Source of the DNA: Clostridia bacterium
Lineage (GTDB): Bacteria; Bacillota; Clostridia; TANB77; CAG-508
DNA: 17,392 bases
Assembly: GCA_900752095.1 (NCBI GenBank)
Contig: CAADUD010000119.1
Location: 1-17,392 of the forward strand
Reading direction: 5' to 3'
Shown: in pieces, positions 1 through 7,683 of the stretch
How positions within the stretch are numbered: position 1 is the first letter of the stretch
Layout of the letters: each line of letters opens with the position of its first letter
Made by a program: the position numbers and the translations under genes
Notes under the pieces: generated by a model
Told to the model about the DNA's origin: nothing
Databases searched by the model: none
Seen by the model: the letters and a program-made list of their open reading frames with translations, nothing else

Positions 1-52
1 ACATTTAACAAATCTGTTTCGTTTATCTATTAATTATAGAAAAAAATTATAC

Positions 53-115
53 AAAAAACTCCAAGATTTAATGATTAACATTTAAAATATTAACCAATAA
101 ATCTTGGAGTTTTTT
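53..115 (-). terminator. Terminator after spo0A
   Basis: An 18-bp perfect inverted repeat (53-70 paired with 98-115) encloses a 27-nt loop. The arms end in runs of A on the left and T on the right, so it can act on either strand. On the minus strand it follows the spo0A stop codon within a few bases and ends in a U-run, as expected for a Rho-independent terminator. Positions 1-52 show no gene. Confidence 0.85.
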
Positions 116-118
116 GTT

Positions 119-937
119 CTATGCACTCTTTAATTCTAATCTTAATTTATCAGCTATCATTGCAATAAATTCACTATTTGTTGGCTTTCCTTTGGCAGCT
201 GAAACAGTATATCCAAATATGTTTTCTACCGTAGTTTGTTCTCCTCTACCCCATGCTACTTCTATAGCATGGCGTATTGCTCTTTCTACTCTACTTGGGG
301 TTGTGTGATATTTTCCGGCAATTTCAGGGTATAATTGTTTTGTAATTTGATTAATTACATCTGTATCTCTAATAACCATCATAATTGCTTCTCTTAAATA
401 TTGATATCCTTTAATATGTGCTGGCACTCCTACTTCATGAATTACATTTGTTACTAAAGCTTCTAGATTTTCTTGACTTTTCTTTTTTTCTGGTGAAATA
501 TCAATATATTGACTTTTTATTTCTCTGGTAATAAATCCATTTTTTAATTGTACCGGTTGATAAGTTTTTAATTCTTTCATTCTTTTTACTAATACATTGA
601 TGTCAAAAGGTTTTACAATATAGTATTGTGCTCCTAAATTAATTGCTTTTTGTGTTATTTTGTCTTGTCCTACAGCAGATAAAATAATACATAATGGTTT
701 TTTGTCTGAGTCTAATTCATATAATTTTTCTAATACCCCTAATCCGTCTAAATGTGGCATAATAATATCTAAAAGAAGAATATCTGGTTTCAATTGTACT
801 GCCATTTCATAGGCCTCATTACCATCTTTTGCAATTCCTATAATTTCAATTTCTTCTTCTTTTTCTAAATAATTTGATAACGTTGTTGTAAAATCATTGT
901 TATCATCTGCCACTAAAACAGTAATTTTCTCACTCAC
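119..937 (-). CDS. spo0A: Spo0A, master regulator of sporulation
   Basis: Response regulator that, when phosphorylated by the sporulation phosphorelay or by orphan kinases, binds 0A boxes and switches on early sporulation genes. The 272-residue length is typical of the family. The N-terminal receiver domain (about 1-125) has the acidic pair Asp11/Asp12, the phosphoacceptor Asp57 in the DILLLD context, and the Lys of the IVKPFD motif. The C-terminal Spo0A DNA-binding domain (about 155-270) carries the signature HTTPSRVERAIRHAIEVAW, the recognition-helix region. The start is a GTG at 937, with a GGGGGAA ribosome binding site about 8 nt upstream. It is preceded by its own promoter and followed by a strong terminator, so it is probably monocistronic. 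The upstream neighbour is a YigZ-type gene rather than spoIVB, the usual partner in Bacillus and many clostridia. Confidence 0.97.
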   Translation of the reverse strand: MSEKITVLVADDNNDFTTTLSNYLEKEEEIEIIGIAKDGNEAYEMAVQLKPDILLLDIIMPHLDGLGVLEKLYELDSDKKPLCIILSAVGQDKITQKAINLGAQYYIVKPFDINVLVKRMKELKTYQPVQLKNGFITREIKSQYIDISPEKKKSQENLEALVTNVIHEVGVPAHIKGYQYLREAIMMVIRDTDVINQITKQLYPEIAGKYHTTPSRVERAIRHAIEVAWGRGEQTTVENIFGYTVSAAKGKPTNSEFIAMIADKLRLELKSA

Positions 938-967
938 TACTTTTTCCCCCTAATTTTCAAAATTTGT

Positions 968-982
968 AAATGCTTTGCATTT
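968..982. repeat. Small palindrome in spo0A 5' leader
   Basis: AAATGC-TTT-GCATTT is a perfect 6-bp inverted repeat with a 3-nt spacer. It lies between the spo0A -10 box and the start codon. It could be a repressor site or a small leader hairpin; nothing in the sequence decides between them. It does not match the 0A box consensus (TGTCGAA). Confidence 0.4.
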
Positions 983-994
983 TCCACTTTTGAA

Positions 995-1023
995 ATTATA
1001 TTATGATTATAAAAAATTTGCAA
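995..1023 (-). promoter_or_regulatory. Sigma-A type promoter of spo0A
   Basis: On the minus strand there is TTGCAA (1018-1023), a 17-bp spacer, and a perfect TATAAT (995-1000). The start codon follows about 60 bp downstream, with the ribosome binding site between. I did not find a convincing sigma-H promoter in the same stretch. The remaining sequence between spo0A and the YigZ gene (1024-1101) is very T-rich on the plus strand and shows nothing else. Confidence 0.7.
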
Positions 1024-1101
1024 TACTTTTTTGAAATTTTTTCCATTTTTTACTTTTTTTTCCAGTTTATTTTTCTTTTTATTACTAATTTATTAGTTTA
1101 T

Positions 1102-1729
1102 TTACCTCTTAATATATTTTTCTTGAATGATTTCTGTTTTTTGTATATTTAACTTTTTTTTCACCGATTCTTGTAAAATTTCTTGTTTTTGTTGTCTATT
1201 TAATTCAATAAAACAAATAATTTGTTCTCCATATTCACTTTTTGTAATTTGAATTTGATTTTTTTGACAATAATATTGAAACTTTTCTAAACTCTGATAA
1301 TTTAAAGTTACTTTTGCTTCTATTCCGTTCTTGTAAAGTTAGAAATTTTGCTTTTTTTAGTGCGTTTTGTGTAGATTGGGTATAAGCTCTAACCAGTCCT
1401 CCTGTTCCTAACAAAATTCCTCCAAAATACCTAGTAACTACAACTAAGATATTGACTAATTCATTTTTATTTAATACTTGAAGGATAGGAGCTCCTGCTG
1501 TTTTACTTGGTTCTCCATCATCACTTACTTTTTCTATAATAGTATCTTTCTGTAAAATCCTATAAGCAAAACAATGATGTTTTGCATCACCATATTTTTT
1601 ATGAATTTGTTTTATATCTTCTTCTATTTCTTTTATTGTTTCTACATAATATATATTGGCTATAAATTTTGATTTTTTTTCTATCAATTCTTCTTCTATA
1701 TGGTCTTTAATTGTATTCACTTGCATCAT
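1102..1729 (-). pseudogene. YigZ/IMPACT family protein, frameshifted
   Basis: YigZ/YvyE family members are about 200-residue proteins related to eukaryotic IMPACT, with an N-terminal UPF0029 domain and a C-terminal DUF1949 domain; their biochemical role is poorly defined. The first frame holds the IMPACT domain: SDDGEPSKTAGAPILQVL and VTRYFGGILLGTGGLVRAY are the family motifs. After LTLQE (near 1325-1331) the frame runs into a foreign-looking 30-residue tail ending at 1235. In the neighbouring frame the sequence continues as GIEAKVTLNYQSLEKFQYY and ends naturally at the TAA at 1102-1104, as a DUF1949 domain should. One extra base around the minus-strand CAAGAACGGAATAG would explain this. It may be a real mutation or a sequencing error. 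The start is ambiguous: two adjacent ATGs follow AGAGAGG. It begins 7 bp after the flavoprotein gene stop, so the two are cotranscribed. Confidence 0.88.
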
Positions 1730-1736
1730 CCTCTCT

Positions 1737-3014
1737 CTAAGTCAACAAAAGATGACTTCCTGCTGCATAACCCGTTGAATAGGCAATTTGTAAATTAAAT
1801 CCCCCTGTATAGGCATCTACATCTATTACTTCTCCTGCAAAGTACAATCCTTCTATTATCTTAGATTCCATTGTTTTTGGATTTATTTCTTTAATAGAAA
1901 CTCCTCCTGAGGTAATAATTGCTTCTTCTATAGGTCGAAAACCATTTATTTCTAACTCTAAATCTTTTAGCAGTTCCACTAATCTTAATCTTTCTTGTTT
2001 AGTAATAGCATTTACTTTTTTATCTGGCTCTATTTTAGTTATTTCTACAATAGATTCTATCATTTTTTTAGGTAATAATTCATCTAAACTGTTTTTAAAT
2101 TCTTTATTTTTAAATTTAGTAAAGTCTCTTAGAACTCTCTCTTCTAATTTTTCTACTGTTAAGACAGGTTTTAAGTCAATTTTTAAATAAATTTGGTGAT
2201 TTTGTAGCAAATCTTCTACTTTTGGGTATCGTAGTAAATGTGCAGAAGCACTTAAAATAGTAGGTCCTGAAACACCCCAATGAGTAAATAACATTTCACC
2301 AAAATCTTCATAAATAATTTTCTTTTTTCTTCTATCTTTTAGTTGTATTTTTACATTTTTTAAACTAAGTCCCTGCATTTTTTTACATAGTTTTAGAGAT
2401 TCTCCACAAGTAGTTAATGGAACTAAGGATGGTTTTATTTTGGTAATAGTATGCCCTACTTGTTCAGCAAGTCGATATCCATCTCCAGTCGAACCAGTGA
2501 TTGGATAACTTTTTCCTCCGGTTGCTAAAATAAATTTATTGGCTTCTAAAGTTTTTTCCTCTTCATCACAAAAAAGGCATTGCACACCTATTGCTTTGCC
2601 TTCTTTTATGATAATTTTTTCTACTTTAGCATTTGTTTTTACTATTACCTTATATTTCTTTAATATTCTTAAAAATATGTTTAATACATCTTTTGCTTGA
2701 TCTGTAATTGGAAAAATACGATGTCCTCTTTCTTCTTTTACTTGTAATCCTTCTTCCTCTATTAAATTAATAATATCTTTATTGGTAAACTGCTGAAAAC
2801 TACTATAAAGAAACATTCCATTTCCAGGTACATTAGCAATAAATTCTTCTATTGGTAAAGAACTTGTAATATTACATCTTCCTTTTCCGGTAATTAATAA
2901 TTTTCTTCCTAAAGATGGCATTTTTTCTAACAATGTTACTTGATCACCCATTTTAGCTGCTTGTATTGCTGCCATCATTCCTGCAGGTCCTCCACCAATT
3001 ACAATTGTATTCAT
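1737..3014 (-). CDS. HI0933/YhiN family FAD-dependent flavoprotein
   Basis: Predicted flavoprotein of the HI0933 (BaiN/YhiN) family, annotated elsewhere as NAD(P)/FAD-dependent oxidoreductase or aminoacetone-oxidase-family enzyme; the physiological substrate is not known for most members. The N-terminal Rossmann motif IGGGPAGMMAA (about 6-16) binds FAD. LLITGKGRCN (about 39-48) and ATGGKSYPITGSTGDGY (about 163-180) are family signatures. The C-terminal TSGGVSIKEINPKTM followed by GLYFAGEVIDVDAYTGGFN is the second FAD-contact region. The length of 425 is normal and I see no missing motif. The start ATG has AAGGAGTAGTT just upstream. It sits 40 bp after the PLP-enzyme gene and 7 bp before the YigZ gene, which suggests a three-gene transcription unit. 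Confidence 0.93.
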   Translation of the reverse strand: MNTIVIGGGPAGMMAAIQAAKMGDQVTLLEKMPSLGRKLLITGKGRCNITSSLPIEEFIANVPGNGMFLYSSFQQFTNKDIINLIEEEGLQVKEERGHRIFPITDQAKDVLNIFLRILKKYKVIVKTNAKVEKIIIKEGKAIGVQCLFCDEEEKTLEANKFILATGGKSYPITGSTGDGYRLAEQVGHTITKIKPSLVPLTTCGESLKLCKKMQGLSLKNVKIQLKDRRKKKIIYEDFGEMLFTHWGVSGPTILSASAHLLRYPKVEDLLQNHQIYLKIDLKPVLTVEKLEERVLRDFTKFKNKEFKNSLDELLPKKMIESIVEITKIEPDKKVNAITKQERLRLVELLKDLELEINGFRPIEEAIITSGGVSIKEINPKTMESKIIEGLYFAGEVIDVDAYTGGFNLQIAYSTGYAAGSHLLLT

Positions 3015-3054
3015 AACTACTCCTTTTTTGGCTTACTTAACAATTTTTCAATTT

Positions 3055-4314
3055 TTAGCTTATATTATTGTCTTCCATATAACTAACTGCTCTTAGCACT
3101 CCTATTTTTCCATATTCGTAAGTAAGTCCTCCTTGTAAAAAAGCCATATATGGTTCTCTAATAGGAGCATCACAAGAAAGTTCTATAGAAGATCCTTGCG
3201 TAAAAGCTCCTGCTGCCATAATTACTTGATCTGTATAACCTGGCATATCCCATGGTTCAGGAATAGAGTTACTATCTATAGGAGAACCCATTTGAATTCC
3301 TTGGCAAAAACGAATTAATTTTTCTCTATTGTGAAAAGTAATAGTTTGTACAATATCTGTTCTTTTTTGTTGGTATTTTGGATTAACATCATATCCCAAA
3401 GTTTCTAATAATCTACTTGCAAAAATAGCTGTTTTTAAACTATTTGCCACAACATGTGGTGCAAAATAGATCCCTTGTAAAAATTGTTTATTAATTCCCA
3501 AAGTAGGTCCTACTTCTTTTCCTAGACCTGGTGCAGTTAATCTCTGTGCTGCTAATTCTACTAATTGTTTCTTTCCTGCAATATAAGCGCCATTTGGAGC
3601 GATTCCTCCTCCTAAGTTTTTAATAAGAGATCCTATAATAATATCTGCTCCTATATCTGTTGGTTCTATTATATCCACCATTTCGCCATAACAATTATCT
3701 ACCATAATAATAACATTTTCATTTACATTACGTATAGTCTTTATTACTTTTTCTATTTTTTCTAATGATATACTGTCTCTTAAACTATAACCTCTAGAAC
3801 GTTGAATTTCAATAAGTTTAATGTCATTTTGTGCCACTCTCTTTTGTATGGCTTCATAATTAAAATCATTTTCTAGCATATCTATTTGTTCATATTGAAC
3901 TCCATATGATTTTAAGGAGCTAGCATTTTCTACTAGTCCTATTACTTCATCCAAAGTATCATATGGTTTTCCACTAATACTTAAAAATATATCATTTGGT
4001 CGTAAAAAAGCAAATAGTGCAACTGTTAAGGCATGAGTACCAGAAATAAATTGGCTCCTTACAAGGCTATCTTCTGTATGTAAAATATCTGCAAAAATTT
4101 TTTCTATAGTATCTCTTCCTATATCAGAATATCCATAACCTGTTGTACTATTAAAGTGAATATCTGATACATGATATTTTTGGAAAGCATTTAACACTTT
4201 TAAGCTATTATATTCACATATTTCATCTACTTTTTTAAATTCATCTTTTACTTCTTCTTCTACTTTTTTTGCTAAAGTTAAAATTTCTTTGTTTATTCCC
4301 AATGTTTGATACAT
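3055..4314 (-). CDS. Methionine gamma-lyase / aluminium-resistance family PLP enzyme
   Basis: PLP-dependent fold-type I enzyme of the family annotated as methionine gamma-lyase family or aluminium resistance protein (Bacillus YnbB-like). Length 419 is typical. RSQFISGTHALTVALFAFLRP (about 86-106) and SGKPYDTLDEVIG (about 114-126) form the cofactor pocket. The aspartate in MVDNCYGE (about 204-211) should contact the pyridine nitrogen. Lys232 in GSLIKNLGGGIAP is the expected Schiff-base lysine. The C-terminal end, SCDAPIREPYMAFLQGGLTYEYGK, is also characteristic. The true substrate is not established by sequence. The ribosome binding site is AAGAAGGAAC. It precedes the flavoprotein gene by 40 bp. 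The 101 bp upstream of it, after the WG-repeat gene, contain no clear terminator, so readthrough is possible. Confidence 0.93.
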   Translation of the reverse strand: MYQTLGINKEILTLAKKVEEEVKDEFKKVDEICEYNSLKVLNAFQKYHVSDIHFNSTTGYGYSDIGRDTIEKIFADILHTEDSLVRSQFISGTHALTVALFAFLRPNDIFLSISGKPYDTLDEVIGLVENASSLKSYGVQYEQIDMLENDFNYEAIQKRVAQNDIKLIEIQRSRGYSLRDSISLEKIEKVIKTIRNVNENVIIMVDNCYGEMVDIIEPTDIGADIIIGSLIKNLGGGIAPNGAYIAGKKQLVELAAQRLTAPGLGKEVGPTLGINKQFLQGIYFAPHVVANSLKTAIFASRLLETLGYDVNPKYQQKRTDIVQTITFHNREKLIRFCQGIQMGSPIDSNSIPEPWDMPGYTDQVIMAAGAFTQGSSIELSCDAPIREPYMAFLQGGLTYEYGKIGVLRAVSYMEDNNIS

Positions 4315-4415
4315 AATGTTCCTTCTTTATTTTAGTATATTTGGATTTTTAAAGGAATCACCCATAAACCTTTTTGACTTTTTACTTTTTATTCTTATAT
4401 TTTCTTGTTATTCTA

Positions 4416-6194
4416 TTATTCTTCCATTTCTTCTTGCTCTACTACATCTTTACTATACCTTATGTCACCATACCATGTATTAATACGATAATATTTTCCT
4501 AAAAAACTTGGTTGTACCCAACTTAACTCATAAATTGGTTCTTGTATAACAATTCCATCTTGGTTGATAACTCCCCACTTACCGCCTTGTTTAATTCCCG
4601 CAAATCCATATTGATTAAAATCTGTTACCATTTCGTACTCATTTTGGATTTGTATATTTCCTTCTTTATTCACAAAGCCCCATTTTTCATTTATTTTTTT
4701 AGCAAAAAGAGAATTTTCGGGAAAAATATTTTTTGCTTCCAGTTGGTTACCATTAATATCATAATATTGAAAATCGTCTTCAGAAGCTAACATAATATAT
4801 TTGGAAATTGCTTTATTTGATGTTTCGTATTCAGTTATTGTTGCATTCTTCATACTAGCAACTTGCTCCATTTGTGAATTATATAAATCTATGGTTCTGC
4901 TTTGTGATATTTCTGCTTGCAATAAGTTGGTATCATTGAGGTGAAAGATACTAGTATATTTTAGTTCTACTACTGATTTACCTGTGCTATCAATAATACC
5001 ATTTTTTCCATCACGTGCAACAATAAAATAATCTCCTGGTAAATATTCAATATAAGAATAATTGTTATCTACTAAAGTGTTTCCCTCTTTATCTACAATC
5101 GTATAAATATCATTTTTGTCAATTACAATAAAGTAATTAGGATTATCTGTTTTTGTCATACTAAGCGCATCTGTTTGGATTTGATTTCCTGACAAATCGA
5201 AAATAAAAGTTTCATTATCCTTTACAGCATTTAAATAAATACCTCCAAAAAGAATGCTATCATATTCTGGATGTAAAATAGTTTTTCCTTCTTTGGTAAC
5301 AGCTCCTTGTTTTCCATTTCTTTGAACAATAAAAATATCATTTAAAGAGTTATATTGAATATCTTCATATTCATAGTTTAAAATTACTTTTTTGTTTTTT
5401 AAAAGTCCTGCTTGTCCATTTTGAAATGCTATAAAATATAGTTCTTTTTCATTAGCAATTTCTGTCACTCTTTCTAATTCTGTATATTTTGTTTCTAAAA
5501 TGATATTTCCACGATAGTTAATGTAGCCATAACGATATCCATCTTCTGTTTTCCTGCTTACAATAAATCCAGTTGTTCTATTTTTAGTGGCTTCATTATA
5601 GTAGTTATCAGAAGTAATTGTTTCGTATTCTATGGGAATAATGATTTTCCCTTTCATATTTACTACCCCTACTTTTTGGTCTTGCTTTACTAAAAAAGTT
5701 CCTTCTTTGTAATGAATACTACTAATTTGGTCATAGATTGGTTTTGTTATTTCTTTTCCTTCTAAAGTAATTAATCCATATTTTCCATCTTTTTTATAAG
5801 TTAGTACACTTTTTTCATACGGATTGGTTTCAATATTAGTATCAATTGGTATTGCCTGTACATTTTGATATTCAGTTAAAATTTCTTCTCTTTTTTCATT
5901 GTAAACAGTAGTTTCATATTCTTTTGTATCTTGATGATAACTATTGACGCAAACAAAAATTGGTTTAGATGGATTAGGGATTTGCACTGCTTCATAAGAA
6001 GGCTCAATGATGACGTTTCCATATTTATCCATTACACCATATTTTTCATTTTCTATTAATACAAAATAATTATATTCTGTAATTTCTTCTATGGTATAAT
6101 TTAATTGCATTTCATTTATAATCATAATAGCAGCAATACTGACTACCACTAATATTAGTATTCCTACAATAATCCATTTTACTTTTCCCTTCAT
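4416..6194 (-). CDS. Membrane-anchored WG-repeat protein
   Basis: A single N-terminal transmembrane segment (about 6-27: WIIVGILILVVVSIAAIMII, preceded by KGKVK) anchors a long extracytoplasmic part. The rest consists of about ten WG/KWG-type repeats of roughly 27 residues, with the pattern (K/R)xGxxxxxG(K/N)xxxxxxY. Examples are KYGVMDKYGNVIIEPSY (about 51-67), KYGLITLEGKEITKPIY, KQGAVTKEGKTILHPEY, KWGFVNKEGNIQIQNEY and KWGVINQDGIVIQEPIY near the C-terminus. Such repeats are thought to form beta-propeller or solenoid folds, and their ligands are unknown. The C-terminus is acidic (VVEQEEMEE). It follows the CNNM-family gene by 22 bp with its own ribosome binding site (GAAGAAGGG), so the two are almost certainly cotranscribed. 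No enzymatic motif is visible. Confidence 0.9.
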   Translation of the reverse strand: MKGKVKWIIVGILILVVVSIAAIMIINEMQLNYTIEEITEYNYFVLIENEKYGVMDKYGNVIIEPSYEAVQIPNPSKPIFVCVNSYHQDTKEYETTVYNEKREEILTEYQNVQAIPIDTNIETNPYEKSVLTYKKDGKYGLITLEGKEITKPIYDQISSIHYKEGTFLVKQDQKVGVVNMKGKIIIPIEYETITSDNYYNEATKNRTTGFIVSRKTEDGYRYGYINYRGNIILETKYTELERVTEIANEKELYFIAFQNGQAGLLKNKKVILNYEYEDIQYNSLNDIFIVQRNGKQGAVTKEGKTILHPEYDSILFGGIYLNAVKDNETFIFDLSGNQIQTDALSMTKTDNPNYFIVIDKNDIYTIVDKEGNTLVDNNYSYIEYLPGDYFIVARDGKNGIIDSTGKSVVELKYTSIFHLNDTNLLQAEISQSRTIDLYNSQMEQVASMKNATITEYETSNKAISKYIMLASEDDFQYYDINGNQLEAKNIFPENSLFAKKINEKWGFVNKEGNIQIQNEYEMVTDFNQYGFAGIKQGGKWGVINQDGIVIQEPIYELSWVQPSFLGKYYRINTWYGDIRYSKDVVEQEEMEE

Positions 6195-6216
6195 TGAATT
6201 TTTCCCTTCTTCTTTA

Positions 6217-7536
6217 TTATTCTTCTTTTATTGTTTCTTTTGGTTCTTGTTCATTTTTACAAATTTTAACCCATTGAATTCTTTTGTCTTCATATTCTTC
6301 TATTCGATAAGTTAGTTTTTCATCTTCGATAACTGGATGCTCATTTTCTTTTGGCAATCTACCCAATTTGTCAAGTAAATAACCTGAAAGAGTTTCATAA
6401 TCTCCTTCTGGAAGTTCAATATTTAAAATTCTTTTTAATTCATATAAGCTAACGCTTCCCTCTACTAAATAAGTGTTATTATCTATTTTTTTATATTCTA
6501 TTTCTATATCATCATATTCATCAAAAATATTTCCTACCAATTCTTCTAAAATGTCTTCCATAGTAAGAACACCAGCTGTACCACCGTATTCATCTACAAC
6601 AATTGCCATTTGTTTCTTATTATTTTGCAATTCTTTAAAAATTTCATCTATTGGTTTTGTTTCTGGTACAAAATAGGCTTCTCTTATAATATTTTTAATT
6701 TTAATTTCTTGTTTTAAAGTAACAAGTTTTAAAATGTCTTTTAAAAATAAAATTCCTTTAATATTATCTATAGTCTCTTCATAAATTGGTATTCTACTAT
6801 ATTTGTAATTATCAATTTCATCTAAAATTTCATATAGATTTTGGTTAATTTCTATTGCATACATTTCTGTACGATGAGTCATAATTTCAGATGCAGTAAT
6901 ATCATTTAAAGCAAAAACATTATTAATTAATTCTTTTTCTGTTTCTTCAATAGATCCATTTTCTTCTCCTTGATCTACTAGCATTTTTATTTCTTCTTCT
7001 GTTACAATTTCCTCTTCTTGTTCACCTACTCCAAAAATTTTAGAAACGATGTTAGTTGACCAGGTTAATAATTTTACAAAAGGTGCTGTAAAAATAGAAA
7101 TTCCTCGAATAACACCTACTGTTGCATAAGAAATTTTTTCATAGTATTTCATAGCTAGCCTTTTTGGAACAAGTTCGCCAAATACAAGTGTAAAAAAAGA
7201 CAAAATTAAAGTAATTAAAATAATAGAAATGGTTCTCCAGATAGAAATGCTAAAAAATGGCATCCATTGATTAAGAGTAGGAGCGAGCATATCTGCAAAT
7301 GTGTCTGATGCAAATGCACTAGATAAAAATCCTGCTAAAGTAATTCCAATTTGAATTGTGGCTAGAAATTGACTAGGGTTTTTTAACATTTTTTGAATTT
7401 GTTTTGCTTTTTTGTTTCCTTCTTTTGCTTGTTTTTCTATTTTTGCATCATTTAAAGAAATAAATGCAATTTCTGTTGCAGCAAAGTATGCATTTAATAG
7501 GATTAAAATTGCTAAAAAAATTAGCTGTAAAATCAT
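6217..7536 (-). CDS. CNNM/HlyC-CorC family membrane protein (DUF21-CBS-CorC_HlyC)
   Basis: Protein of the 'hemolysin family', now linked to the CNNM/CorC magnesium or divalent-cation transport and efflux group. Residues 1-180 form the DUF21 transmembrane domain, with about four hydrophobic segments (near 3-22, 58-80, 92-118 and 130-155) and the motifs NAYFAATEIAF, IQIGITLAGFLSSAFAS and VFGELVPKRLA. A CBS pair follows (about 205-330), including MTHRTEMYAIE and VVDEYGGTAGVLTMEDILEELVG. The C-terminal CorC_HlyC domain (about 345-425) has VEGSVSLYELKRILNIELPEGDYETLSGYLLDKLGRLP. Length and domain order are normal. A perfect-consensus promoter lies about 45-80 bp upstream, and the ribosome binding site is GGAAGGAAG. 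It heads a unit with the WG-repeat gene. The name 'hemolysin' should not be read as a toxin function. Confidence 0.95.
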   Translation of the reverse strand: MILQLIFLAILILLNAYFAATEIAFISLNDAKIEKQAKEGNKKAKQIQKMLKNPSQFLATIQIGITLAGFLSSAFASDTFADMLAPTLNQWMPFFSISIWRTISIILITLILSFFTLVFGELVPKRLAMKYYEKISYATVGVIRGISIFTAPFVKLLTWSTNIVSKIFGVGEQEEEIVTEEEIKMLVDQGEENGSIEETEKELINNVFALNDITASEIMTHRTEMYAIEINQNLYEILDEIDNYKYSRIPIYEETIDNIKGILFLKDILKLVTLKQEIKIKNIIREAYFVPETKPIDEIFKELQNNKKQMAIVVDEYGGTAGVLTMEDILEELVGNIFDEYDDIEIEYKKIDNNTYLVEGSVSLYELKRILNIELPEGDYETLSGYLLDKLGRLPKENEHPVIEDEKLTYRIEEYEDKRIQWVKICKNEQEPKETIKEE

Positions 7537-7585
7537 AGTATCTTCCTTCCATTCTCTTCTTTTTTATAATGTATTTCCTAGCATT

Positions 7586-7614
7586 ATTATATATTCTATC
7601 TTATGGAATGTCAA
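7586..7614 (-). promoter_or_regulatory. Perfect-consensus sigma-A promoter for CNNM/WG-repeat unit
   Basis: On the minus strand there is TTGACA (7609-7614), exactly 17 bp, then TATAAT (7586-7591). Both hexamers match the consensus perfectly. The CNNM-family start codon is 50 bp downstream of the -10 box. A promoter this close to consensus suggests strong constitutive expression. Confidence 0.85.
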
Positions 7615-7652
7615 TAAAAGCAAAAAAGAATTACATATGGTATATTAACAAA

Positions 7653-7674
7653 AATGAATAGAATTTATTCCATT
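7653..7674 (-). terminator. Weak hairpin terminator after surface-protein gene B
   Basis: AATGAATA (7653-7660) pairs with TATT-C-CATT (7666-7674) around one bulged base, and a T-rich run follows on both strands. It lies 10-30 bp after the stop codon of gene B and upstream of the next promoter, the expected place for a terminator. The stem is AT-rich, so it may leak. Confidence 0.45.
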
Positions 7675-7683
7675 TTTTACTAT

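Noticed and set aside
114..308. Plus-strand open frame of 64 codons over the spo0A 3' end
   Set aside because: It is antisense to the conserved Spo0A DNA-binding domain and has no ribosome binding site or protein-like features.
1084..1097. ACTAATTTATTAGT palindrome after the YigZ gene as a terminator
   Set aside because: The stem is only 6 bp with a 2-nt loop, and no U-run follows on the minus strand.
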